Part shown: piece by piece, positions 14,405 through 19,976 of the stretch
How positions within the stretch are numbered: position 1 is the first letter of the stretch
How the letters are laid out: every line of letters starts with the position of its first letter
Source of the DNA: a virus
Length of the DNA: 28,263 nucleotides
Reading direction: 5' to 3' (one strand)
IMG/VR virus record: IMGVR_UViG_3300020183_000363
Location: 1 to 28,263 of that record
Notes under the pieces: generated by a model
Seen by the model: the letters and a program-made list of their open reading frames with translations, nothing else
What the model was told of the DNA's origin: nothing
Database searches by the model: none
Position numbers and translations under genes: made by a program

Positions 14405-15529
14405 ATGAAGCTAAGAGCTATTTTATTAGAAGCTGCTGCCTTAGGAAGAGAACTTCAACACAGTGAAGATAATCTTATTGTAGGTGGCTCTGAGAAAGCT
14501 ATAGAAACTTTAAATGATTTTAAATCATTAATATCTAATCCGTCTTCTACTAGCCATAAGTGGGACGGAAAAGCTGCAATCTTTTGGGGCCATGATAAAC
14601 AAGGAAACTTCTATCTAGTACCGTTAGCACAATGGAATAAAGGTCTATTACTAGATAAAAAAGGCTTAAGCAGAGAAATACAAAGTACGGGCAAACGAAA
14701 AGAAAATCAAAATGACAATGCATTTAAAGCAGAAAGATTAAAATTATCTCAATCTTATGATAAACTTTGGGATGTGTTTGAAAAAGCCAGTGAAGGCACA
14801 AAGGGTTTTTTTAAGGGCGACATAATGTTTAGTGAACCGCAACGTCCTGATAAAAATGGATATTATAGGTTTACCCCTAATAAAGTTACATATACTGTAA
14901 ATCCTGACGGACTATATGGCAAGATGCTAACAGCACAGGCCTTTGTTACTGTACATGGAAAACCAACTCAGTTAGGAAGTAATGCATTAAACCCAGTAAC
15001 AGATAAAGAAGTTCAATTTATGAATAGAACTCCACAATTAATAGTATTGGGACCACAAACACCTGACGCAAGATTTAAAATAAATACGGATAACATTGAT
15101 AAAGCTATAAACGCTATAAAAACTGATAGTGAAGCTATTGATAGCATTATAAACTACGTAGGTCCTAGATTTACTACAATAAAGAAAGTGCTTTATGACT
15201 ATTCATTAGCAAGCGGAAAACAGAATGGCAACTTAAAATTTGATGATTGGTTTAAAACATCAAATGTAAGTAAGCAACAGCGAGAGCAAATAGATCAATT
15301 ACGTAACACTCCTGCTTGGAAGAAGTTTTGGAAGTCTTATGATATATTACGTAGTATAAAGTTTCAAATATGGCAGCAGTTATTACAAAATGATAAAATG
15401 GGTAAAAGTCTTGGAATAATTTCAAGTATAGGCACTCAGCCCGGGGGAGAAGGTTATGTAACCCCTACTGGAAAAATAATTAATCCTGCATTTAGATCAG
15501 CAGAGCCTAATCCTAGATTTCAGTCATAA
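14405..15529 (+). CDS. KxDG-motif protein resembling covalent nucleotidyltransferases
   Basis: A 374-residue protein. HKWDGKAAIFWG (51-62) resembles motif I (KxDG) of ATP-dependent DNA/RNA ligases and capping enzymes, where the lysine carries AMP or GMP. GFFKGDIMFS (134-143) fits motif III/IIIa, and VTYTVNPDGLYGK (161-173) could hold motif IV. A helical C-terminal region (about 265-350) follows. From memory, a conserved family in marine T4-like phages has this layout, with no proven activity. It is not a complete classical ligase, since a clear motif V (KxK) is not evident. The gene lies among late structural genes, so the target may be protein or packaged nucleic acid. Two late promoters overlap its end. 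Confidence 0.65.
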   Translation: MKLRAILLEAAALGRELQHSEDNLIVGGSEKAIETLNDFKSLISNPSSTSHKWDGKAAIFWGHDKQGNFYLVPLAQWNKGLLLDKKGLSREIQSTGKRKENQNDNAFKAERLKLSQSYDKLWDVFEKASEGTKGFFKGDIMFSEPQRPDKNGYYRFTPNKVTYTVNPDGLYGKMLTAQAFVTVHGKPTQLGSNALNPVTDKEVQFMNRTPQLIVLGPQTPDARFKINTDNIDKAINAIKTDSEAIDSIINYVGPRFTTIKKVLYDYSLASGKQNGNLKFDDWFKTSNVSKQQREQIDQLRNTPAWKKFWKSYDILRSIKFQIWQQLLQNDKMGKSLGIISSIGTQPGGEGYVTPTGKIINPAFRSAEPNPRFQS

Positions 15530-15532
15530 ATA
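15525..15532 (+). promoter_or_regulatory. upstream late promoter of the abundant small protein gene
   Basis: CATAAATA overlaps the stop codon of the upstream gene and lies 84 bases before the ATG at 15617. It is the first of two identical copies 38 bases apart. Confidence 0.5.
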
Positions 15533-15562
15533 GATATCCAAAACCAGTATATTTTTAAACAG

Positions 15563-15570
15563 GCATAAAT
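15563..15570 (+). promoter_or_regulatory. proximal late promoter of the abundant small protein gene
   Basis: CATAAATA matches seven of eight bases of the T4 late consensus. The predicted start near 15576 places the hairpin at 15578-15593 at the very 5' end of the transcript. The leader of about 41 bases carries AGAGGA before the ATG at 15617. Confidence 0.65.
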
Positions 15571-15577
15571 AATAGTA

Positions 15578-15593
15578 TGAGCCTTACGAGGTT
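15578..15593 (+). promoter_or_regulatory. 5'-terminal mRNA hairpin with UACG loop
   Basis: GAGCCT, loop TACG and AGGTTC form a six-base-pair stem (one G-U pair) with a UNCG-type tetraloop, starting about two bases after the predicted transcription start. A hairpin at the 5' end is a known way to protect mRNA from decay. Confidence 0.5.
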
Positions 15594-15616
15594 CAAACTA
15601 ACAAGAGGATATTAAA

Positions 15617-15985
15617 ATGGCACAATTTACAAGAGTTAATGGTGACCTCAAGCAGGTAATGTGGATTGACGCACCAGACTATACAAACACAGGCGTAAAC
15701 GCAGTCAGTTCAGCACTTACTGTACAGCCACAGGGCCCAAAGCTTGATTTCTTCACAATCACAGCAGCAGGTGCATTGACTGGTACAGAAGTAAATACAA
15801 TCATGCAGACTGTTCAACAGTTAGCAACAGTTATGATTTACGAATATACTGACGCAGCTGCCGATACAATTGCACTAGCATTGTACCCAACTGGAGCATA
15901 TACAGCAGCTACTCTAAAAACAGCAGTAGATGCAGTCGCACCAGCAGCAGTAACAGTAACAGCCTCAGCAACTTTCACTAACTAA
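15617..15985 (+). CDS. highly expressed small late protein, probably virion
   Basis: A 122-residue protein rich in Ala and Thr, with no charged clusters. It has a beta-like N-terminal half (FTRVNGDLKQVMWID, then KLDFFTITAAGALTG), a helix (EVNTIMQTVQQLATVMIYEY) and an Ala/Thr/Val-rich end. It has the best expression signals in the window: two late promoters, a 5' hairpin, a strong Shine-Dalgarno site (AGAGGA) and its own strong terminator, and it is monocistronic. That suggests an abundant virion component such as a decoration or tail protein. I recognise no family. The codon choice (GCA, ACA and CAG often) is more uniform than in its neighbours, fitting high expression. Confidence 0.7.
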   Translation: MAQFTRVNGDLKQVMWIDAPDYTNTGVNAVSSALTVQPQGPKLDFFTITAAGALTGTEVNTIMQTVQQLATVMIYEYTDAAADTIALALYPTGAYTAATLKTAVDAVAPAAVTVTASATFTN

Positions 15986-16012
15986 TAATTAGTTTAAGTC
16001 TAGCGACATAGG

Positions 16013-16042
16013 GCCCGGGAACTAAAATTCCCGGGCTTTTTT
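16013..16042 (+). terminator. strong rho-independent terminator
   Basis: GCCCGGGAA (16013-16021) pairs perfectly with TTCCCGGGC (16028-16036) around a six-base CTAAAA loop, followed by six T (16037-16042). It is the strongest terminator in the window and isolates the small late gene. Confidence 0.93.
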
Positions 16043-16047
16043 ATCAA

Positions 16048-16055
16048 TGTAAATA
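16048..16055 (+). promoter_or_regulatory. putative late promoter directly behind the terminator
   Basis: TGTAAATA matches seven of eight consensus bases and ends four bases before the ATG at 16060, so the transcript would start within the start codon, give or take one base. There is no Shine-Dalgarno site. It is needed by logic, since the terminator blocks read-through. Confidence 0.45.
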
Positions 16056-16059
16056 CGCT

Positions 16060-16515
16060 ATGCCTGTCAAACTAGCATGTTTTACACTATTTGATATTAC
16101 TAAAACAGATATACCTAATAGGGGAAAACCTAAAATAGATGAAATTGTTGACGACTGGATAGATAAAAGAAACACACAATGTAACTTTGATACTATTCTA
16201 CAAGCAATAAGCTTGCGTAGTCAGCCTGAAAATATCCAAAACCCTATTAAGTTACAATTAAAACTAGATGGTTCCAACAATTTTGGTTTTTTATATCAGG
16301 ACAATGATAGTTTTACAAATTGCTGGAGCTTTACATTTACAGTACAACATACAAGTGTATTTGAAAACGGATTAAAGGAGTTAGGAGCATTATACGAAGA
16401 TTGTGATAAAGTACCCATGATTTGTTGTACTAATCAAATTGATAATTTACCAAACTATCTTGATGTAACTCCAGAGCTAAAAAACATACATTTTATTAAA
16501 TATGATAATGAATAA
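16060..16515 (+). CDS. uncharacterised conserved-type phage protein
   Basis: This encodes 151 residues. MPVKLACFTLFDITKTDIPNR, RNTQCNFDTILQAISLRSQP and CWSFTFTVQHTSVFENGLKELGALYED are compact alternating strand and helix segments. I recall proteins with the LFDIT-T---NR and NFDTILQ-ISLR motifs in many marine T4-like phages, always without a function. The pattern of conserved polar residues (R, N, D, R, Q) suggests a binding site or an enzyme, possibly nucleic-acid related, but I cannot assign one. It starts without a Shine-Dalgarno site and shares 14 bases with the next gene. Confidence 0.75.
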   Translation: MPVKLACFTLFDITKTDIPNRGKPKIDEIVDDWIDKRNTQCNFDTILQAISLRSQPENIQNPIKLQLKLDGSNNFGFLYQDNDSFTNCWSFTFTVQHTSVFENGLKELGALYEDCDKVPMICCTNQIDNLPNYLDVTPELKNIHFIKYDNE

Positions 16516-16951
16516 TAAAGAATTCAGAAGTAAGATTAAAGAGTTACTTATTATGCGCAATGACGATGGCAGCTACCACCTGTTTGGTCAATACAGAATA
16601 GAAAAGACTAATAACGAATACAGCTTAAAACATGAGTTAGATGAAAGTTATCCTAAAAAGCTATTTGGTAGCTTGAAATATGCTGTAACTTATTGCGTTT
16701 TTGAACAGCATGAACGTAAGGAAGTAAAACGTATTGAGGAGCTAGATAGTCTTATTTCAAGTTATGATGTTGCTATATCGCAACATAAAAAAATGGCTGA
16801 AAAAAGCAGTTTTAATGAAGATAAAAGTATATATTTGGCGAAATTATATGAAGCTAAACTTAAAAAGTCTAAAGCCATGAAAGAGCTTACTGATCTTGTA
16901 GAAATAAGTAAGTATTGGCAAGTAAAGCGTTATAAGGAAAATCAAGTCTAA
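16502..16951 (+). CDS. uncharacterised protein with a C-terminal coiled coil
   Basis: This encodes 149 residues, starting at ATG 16502 or 16508 within the end of the previous gene. Residues 1-70 look like a small alpha/beta domain (YHLFGQYRIEKTNNEYSL, then FGSLKYAVTYCVFEQ). Residues about 70-135 form a charged helix likely to make a coiled coil (VKRIEELDSLISSYDVAIS, then AKLYEAKLKKSKAMKELTDL). It ends in a WQVKRYKEN segment. The coiled coil suggests self-association or a partner in virion assembly. It is cotranscribed with the preceding gene. Confidence 0.7.
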   Translation: MIMNNKEFRSKIKELLIMRNDDGSYHLFGQYRIEKTNNEYSLKHELDESYPKKLFGSLKYAVTYCVFEQHERKEVKRIEELDSLISSYDVAISQHKKMAEKSSFNEDKSIYLAKLYEAKLKKSKAMKELTDLVEISKYWQVKRYKENQV

Positions 16952-16965
16952 ATTCATTTTGTTGT

Positions 16966-16973
16966 GATAAATA
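16966..16973 (+). promoter_or_regulatory. late promoter of the coiled-coil structural gene
   Basis: GATAAATA, 25 bases before the ATG at 16999; the predicted start near 16979 leaves a leader of about 20 bases with a GGAA element. Confidence 0.55.
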
Positions 16974-16998
16974 CTTTATACAGATTGGAATACAAACT

Positions 16999-17688
16999 AT
17001 GAAACTTCAAGATTTTGACAAATTTGAAACAGCACGTTCTGCACTTAAGCAGACATTTGACCTAGACTTTGATCCAAGTAATTTAAACAAAATTGCTACC
17101 AGATCAATGCTTGTAAAAGTCAGAAACCTTATGTCAGAGACCAAACAAAGTAAGGAATTCTATTCCAATCCGCAAAGTCCTACATACTTAAAGCTATTGT
17201 TTATGGCCGAGTCACTAGTGAACCATTATAAAAAGTTTTCAGATGTAGAAATTGTTACTGAAAATAAACAAGTTGAACAAGCTGAAGTAACTTTGGCTGC
17301 ACAAGAAATGGTAGATAGTGTACAAAAGATGGTTGAACAAGTAAACGACATGCTAGTAAAAGAACTACCAGCACTAACTGATGCAATTCAAACACAGTTA
17401 GATGCTGCAAAAAGTCAATCATTTAACACCTCAGTAAGTCAATCATTAACAACATTAAATCAAACTTTAAGTCAAACACGCCAATCATTACAAGATGCAT
17501 TAAATCAATTAACTGGCGATGCAGGTAAGGCATTCAGTGGTGACGAACAGGCAGTAACTGATATTACAACAACATCAGCGCCACTTCCAGGTGGAGGCGA
17601 AATGCAAGACACTGAAATAGCTTCTAATATACCTGCTGTTGATGAACCAGAAGATACAGGCCCAGTAGGTCGCGCTAAGAGAGCCTAA
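16999..17688 (+). CDS. probable virion or head-assembly protein with coiled coil
   Basis: A 229-residue protein, mostly helical. Residues about 90-170 (VEQAEVTLAAQEMVDSVQKM, then ALTDAIQTQLDAAKSQS and QSLTTLNQTLSQTRQSLQDAL) form a long coiled coil, followed by a Gly/Pro/acidic tail ending in PVGRAKRA. From memory, proteins with a VEQAEV-LAAQ-MVDSVQKM segment and a terminal GRAKR motif are annotated as structural proteins in marine T4-like phages. The coiled coil, acidic linker and basic end resemble head-core or scaffold proteins, but no direct T4 counterpart is clear. The gene has its own late promoter and is followed one base later by the next gene. Confidence 0.65.
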   Translation: MKLQDFDKFETARSALKQTFDLDFDPSNLNKIATRSMLVKVRNLMSETKQSKEFYSNPQSPTYLKLLFMAESLVNHYKKFSDVEIVTENKQVEQAEVTLAAQEMVDSVQKMVEQVNDMLVKELPALTDAIQTQLDAAKSQSFNTSVSQSLTTLNQTLSQTRQSLQDALNQLTGDAGKAFSGDEQAVTDITTTSAPLPGGGEMQDTEIASNIPAVDEPEDTGPVGRAKRA

Positions 17689-17689
17689 A

Positions 17690-18022
17690 ATGCATCTCTA
17701 TGAATTGGTTGATGAAGAGCCAATCGTAGCAAGTATTGTTGCGGCTACAGATCAACTACGTAACGATTTGGAAAATAAAAAGATATCCTTTGATTGGGAT
17801 GTAGATACCTTATTACAATATTTTAGAAAATATGATATAGACCTAGATGTATCTGATCTATATTCAATGATAAACCAACCTCCTTTAAATAAAGTTATAA
17901 AAAATATTCAAGGTGATAAGGTTATATTTAAAGGTCAAGAACAAGAGAAAATTGAAAAGCCTAAAGGAACTAACGACGAAAAGGTAGTCAAACAAATGGC
18001 TAAAAAGGCTTTAAAAAAATAA
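17690..18022 (+). CDS. small late protein, unknown
   Basis: This encodes 110 residues, acidic in front and strongly lysine-rich at the end (KVVKQMAKKALKK). The front part (ELVDEEPIVASIVAATDQLRNDLE, then FDWDVDTLLQYFRKYDIDLDVSDLYSMI) is helical and ends in PPLNKVI-NI-GD-VIFKG, a short beta hairpin. It is cotranscribed with the preceding probable head-assembly gene, which suggests a role in the same structure. No family is recognised. Confidence 0.7.
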   Translation: MHLYELVDEEPIVASIVAATDQLRNDLENKKISFDWDVDTLLQYFRKYDIDLDVSDLYSMINQPPLNKVIKNIQGDKVIFKGQEQEKIEKPKGTNDEKVVKQMAKKALKK

Positions 18023-18031
18023 CCATAACTG

Positions 18032-18061
18032 TTGACTTTTTACAACAAATTCTTTTATAAT
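18032..18061 (+). promoter_or_regulatory. strong sigma70 promoter of the iscA-like gene, leaderless
   Basis: TTGACT (18032-18037), an 18-base spacer and a perfect TATAAT (18056-18061) make this the best host-type promoter in the right part of the window. The predicted start near 18068 is one base before the ATG at 18069, and there is no Shine-Dalgarno site. Confidence 0.7.
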
Positions 18062-18068
18062 TAGTTAG

Positions 18069-18389
18069 ATGATACATTTAACTGAAAAAGCCAAATCAAG
18101 ATTTAAAGAACAATTAAAAGATCGCGGCAAAGGATTAGGAATAAGATTGGGTATAACTAAAACAGGATGCAGTGGTTATGCATATAAAATTGAATTTGCT
18201 GATGAATGGAAATCAGAGGATTTTTTAAGCATACATGATGATGTTTATGTTTGGGTTACAAAAGATGCATATAAGCATCTTGAAGGTATGACTGTTGATT
18301 ATATTAAACAGGGAATTAATGAAAAATTTGATTTCATTAATCCCAATGAAAGTGGTCGCTGTGGTTGCGGAGAAAGTTTCACAGTATGA
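18069..18389 (+). CDS. A-type iron-sulphur carrier (IscA/HesB family)
   Basis: A 106-residue protein with the family's three cysteine ligands: C34 in KTGCSGY and C98/C100 in GRCGCGESF. Length and fold pattern are standard. A-type carriers bind Fe-S clusters or iron and deliver them to target enzymes. HesB-like genes are known in marine T4-like phages. A phage version may support Fe-S-dependent host metabolism or phage proteins; no phage Fe-S target is obvious in this window, and the dioxygenase uses mononuclear iron. The gene is set in the late region but has a host-type promoter, so it is probably expressed early. It overlaps the next gene by ATGA. Confidence 0.93.
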   Translation: MIHLTEKAKSRFKEQLKDRGKGLGIRLGITKTGCSGYAYKIEFADEWKSEDFLSIHDDVYVWVTKDAYKHLEGMTVDYIKQGINEKFDFINPNESGRCGCGESFTV

Positions 18390-19228
18390 GTTTAGAAATA
18401 TCTCATCTTGTAACTAATGGTTGTAGTTTCACATATGGTCAAGGACTTCGTAATCCACCTGAGGACGCATGGCCTGCTTTGCTTGCAAAAAAATTAGGAG
18501 TACCTGTAGTTAATTTAGCAGACCCAGGTTCTAGTAATGATGGCATTGTACGTAGGACTTATAATTATTTTTATAAAAACTTAAATAAAAACGCGAAACC
18601 TCTTTATATAATGGCAATGACATCAGCATTCCGTATGGAGCAGTATTATTCAGAATATATCAACTCCAAAGGTATGTCTGAACTAATACAAGATTATATG
18701 TTAGTAGCTGCTTATGACCAAGATGATCCAGTAGCAAAAGCACTTTACGCGCAGTTAGATGACAAAGGTTTGTTATTGTGTAACGAAAAAAAATATAGAT
18801 TATGGGCATCATTGATTAACTTATTTAGGTCACATAAGACTCCATATTTTATCGGCGATTATATGCCCGACGATTTAGAGACAGCACATAACTTTATGAC
18901 TACTAATTATAACGAACTTTATAATTATGTAAATTATGATCCTTTTCATTTAGGAAAATTATATTTTGTCACTAAGGATTATCCTAAAGCGAAAGATGGT
19001 AGTCACGATGGACCAGAAGCACAAGTTGTATTGGCAGATTATATCTATGAAAAGATTTTACAAAAATATGATAATATTAATGTGGTAAAGGATGCAGATT
19101 TTATCCCACTTAAAAATTTTCCAACTAGTTTGAAAAGACGTTTCCACCAAACTAACAAATGGTATTTATATGAAATGAATTTACCCTATGCTTTAGATTA
19201 TGATATGCCCGAAAAAAATGCCATATAA
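18386..19228 (+). CDS. SGNH/GDSL hydrolase-like protein
   Basis: A 280-residue protein. The start is the ATG at 18386 (ATGA overlap with the Fe-S carrier gene), not an upstream TTG. TNGCSFTYG (10-18) resembles block I, with S14 as the nucleophile; ADPGSSNDG (46-53) fits the block II glycine and block III asparagine; and DGSHDGP (204-210) fits block V, with D204 and H207 completing the triad. SGNH enzymes are esterases acting on lipids, acetylated sugars or polysaccharides. The target here is unknown; candidates are host surface glycans or sugars handled by the modification genes at 23-28 kb. No signal peptide is seen. The C-terminal 60 residues have no recognised role. Confidence 0.7.
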   Translation: MSLEISHLVTNGCSFTYGQGLRNPPEDAWPALLAKKLGVPVVNLADPGSSNDGIVRRTYNYFYKNLNKNAKPLYIMAMTSAFRMEQYYSEYINSKGMSELIQDYMLVAAYDQDDPVAKALYAQLDDKGLLLCNEKKYRLWASLINLFRSHKTPYFIGDYMPDDLETAHNFMTTNYNELYNYVNYDPFHLGKLYFVTKDYPKAKDGSHDGPEAQVVLADYIYEKILQKYDNINVVKDADFIPLKNFPTSLKRRFHQTNKWYLYEMNLPYALDYDMPEKNAI

Positions 19229-19231
19229 TTA

Positions 19232-19240
19232 TGATATACC
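19232..19240 (+). promoter_or_regulatory. putative extended -10 promoter of the nuclease gene
   Basis: TGATATACC has the extended -10 form (TG-n-TATACC; the -10 is 19235-19240) and ends six bases before the ATG at 19247, predicting a leaderless start. No -35 is evident, which is tolerated with an extended -10. Confidence 0.35.
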
Positions 19241-19246
19241 CTTTGT

Positions 19247-19936
19247 ATGAAATATATACCTACTAAGTTTAATTACCCTTTATTACAAAAAACAAATTTG
19301 AATGGTTCTAGAAAGTATATAACTCCTGATGGACATTTTTTACCTAGTGTGACAACAATTTTAGACGCAACAAAATCAGAAGAAAAAAAACAAGCATTAC
19401 GTGAATGGCGTAAAAGAGTAGGAGAAACTAAAGCTAAAGAAATTACCGCTGAGGCTGCAGGTCGCGGTACACGTATGCACAAATGGCTCGAAAATCACGT
19501 TAAGACCGGCCACACCGGGGAACCGGGTAAAAATCCATATAGTAAACAAAGTCATCAAATGGCGCAAACTATTATTGAAAAGGGTTTAATCAATTGTCAA
19601 GAATTTTGGGGTACGGAAATAAGTTTATATTTCCCTGAAGTTTATGCAGGGACTACAGACCTTGTGGGTGTACATGATAATAGCGAAGCTATCATGGATC
19701 ATAAGCAGACAAATAAGCCTAAAAAGCGTGAGTGGATTGATGATTACTTTATACAGCTTTGTGCATATGCAGCAGCCCATAATGAGTTGTTTAATACAAA
19801 TATACGTAAGGGCGTAATATTCATGTGTAGTGCAGATAATCAGTATCAAGAGTTTATCCTTGAAGGCACCGAATTTAACAAATATACTGATATTTGGTAT
19901 CAAAAATTGGAACAATATTACAAACAGTTCGTATGA
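19247..19936 (+). CDS. PD-(D/E)XK exonuclease (RecB/MGME1-like)
   Basis: A 229-residue protein with the RecB-type nuclease core: GTRMHKWLE (74-82, motif H), E124, GTTDLVG (135-141, D138), IMDHKQT (149-155, D151 and K153) and QLCAYAAAHN (170-179, the Q-x3-Y motif). This set typifies exonucleases of the RecB/MGME1 group, which act on single-stranded or end-frayed DNA with a metal ion. It could process recombination ends or degrade host DNA alongside DexA and UvsW. There is no Shine-Dalgarno site; 18 bases separate it from the hydrolase gene. Confidence 0.88.
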   Translation: MKYIPTKFNYPLLQKTNLNGSRKYITPDGHFLPSVTTILDATKSEEKKQALREWRKRVGETKAKEITAEAAGRGTRMHKWLENHVKTGHTGEPGKNPYSKQSHQMAQTIIEKGLINCQEFWGTEISLYFPEVYAGTTDLVGVHDNSEAIMDHKQTNKPKKREWIDDYFIQLCAYAAAHNELFNTNIRKGVIFMCSADNQYQEFILEGTEFNKYTDIWYQKLEQYYKQFV

Positions 19937-19944
19937 CCTAATAG

Positions 19945-19952
19945 TATAAATA
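19945..19952 (+). promoter_or_regulatory. perfect T4-type late promoter of the tail-fibre gene
   Basis: TATAAATA, an eight-of-eight match to the T4 late consensus, 24 bases before the ATG at 19977. The predicted start near 19958 gives a leader of about 19 bases. Confidence 0.8.
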
Positions 19953-19976
19953 GATATATACCGGTAAGTTATATCT

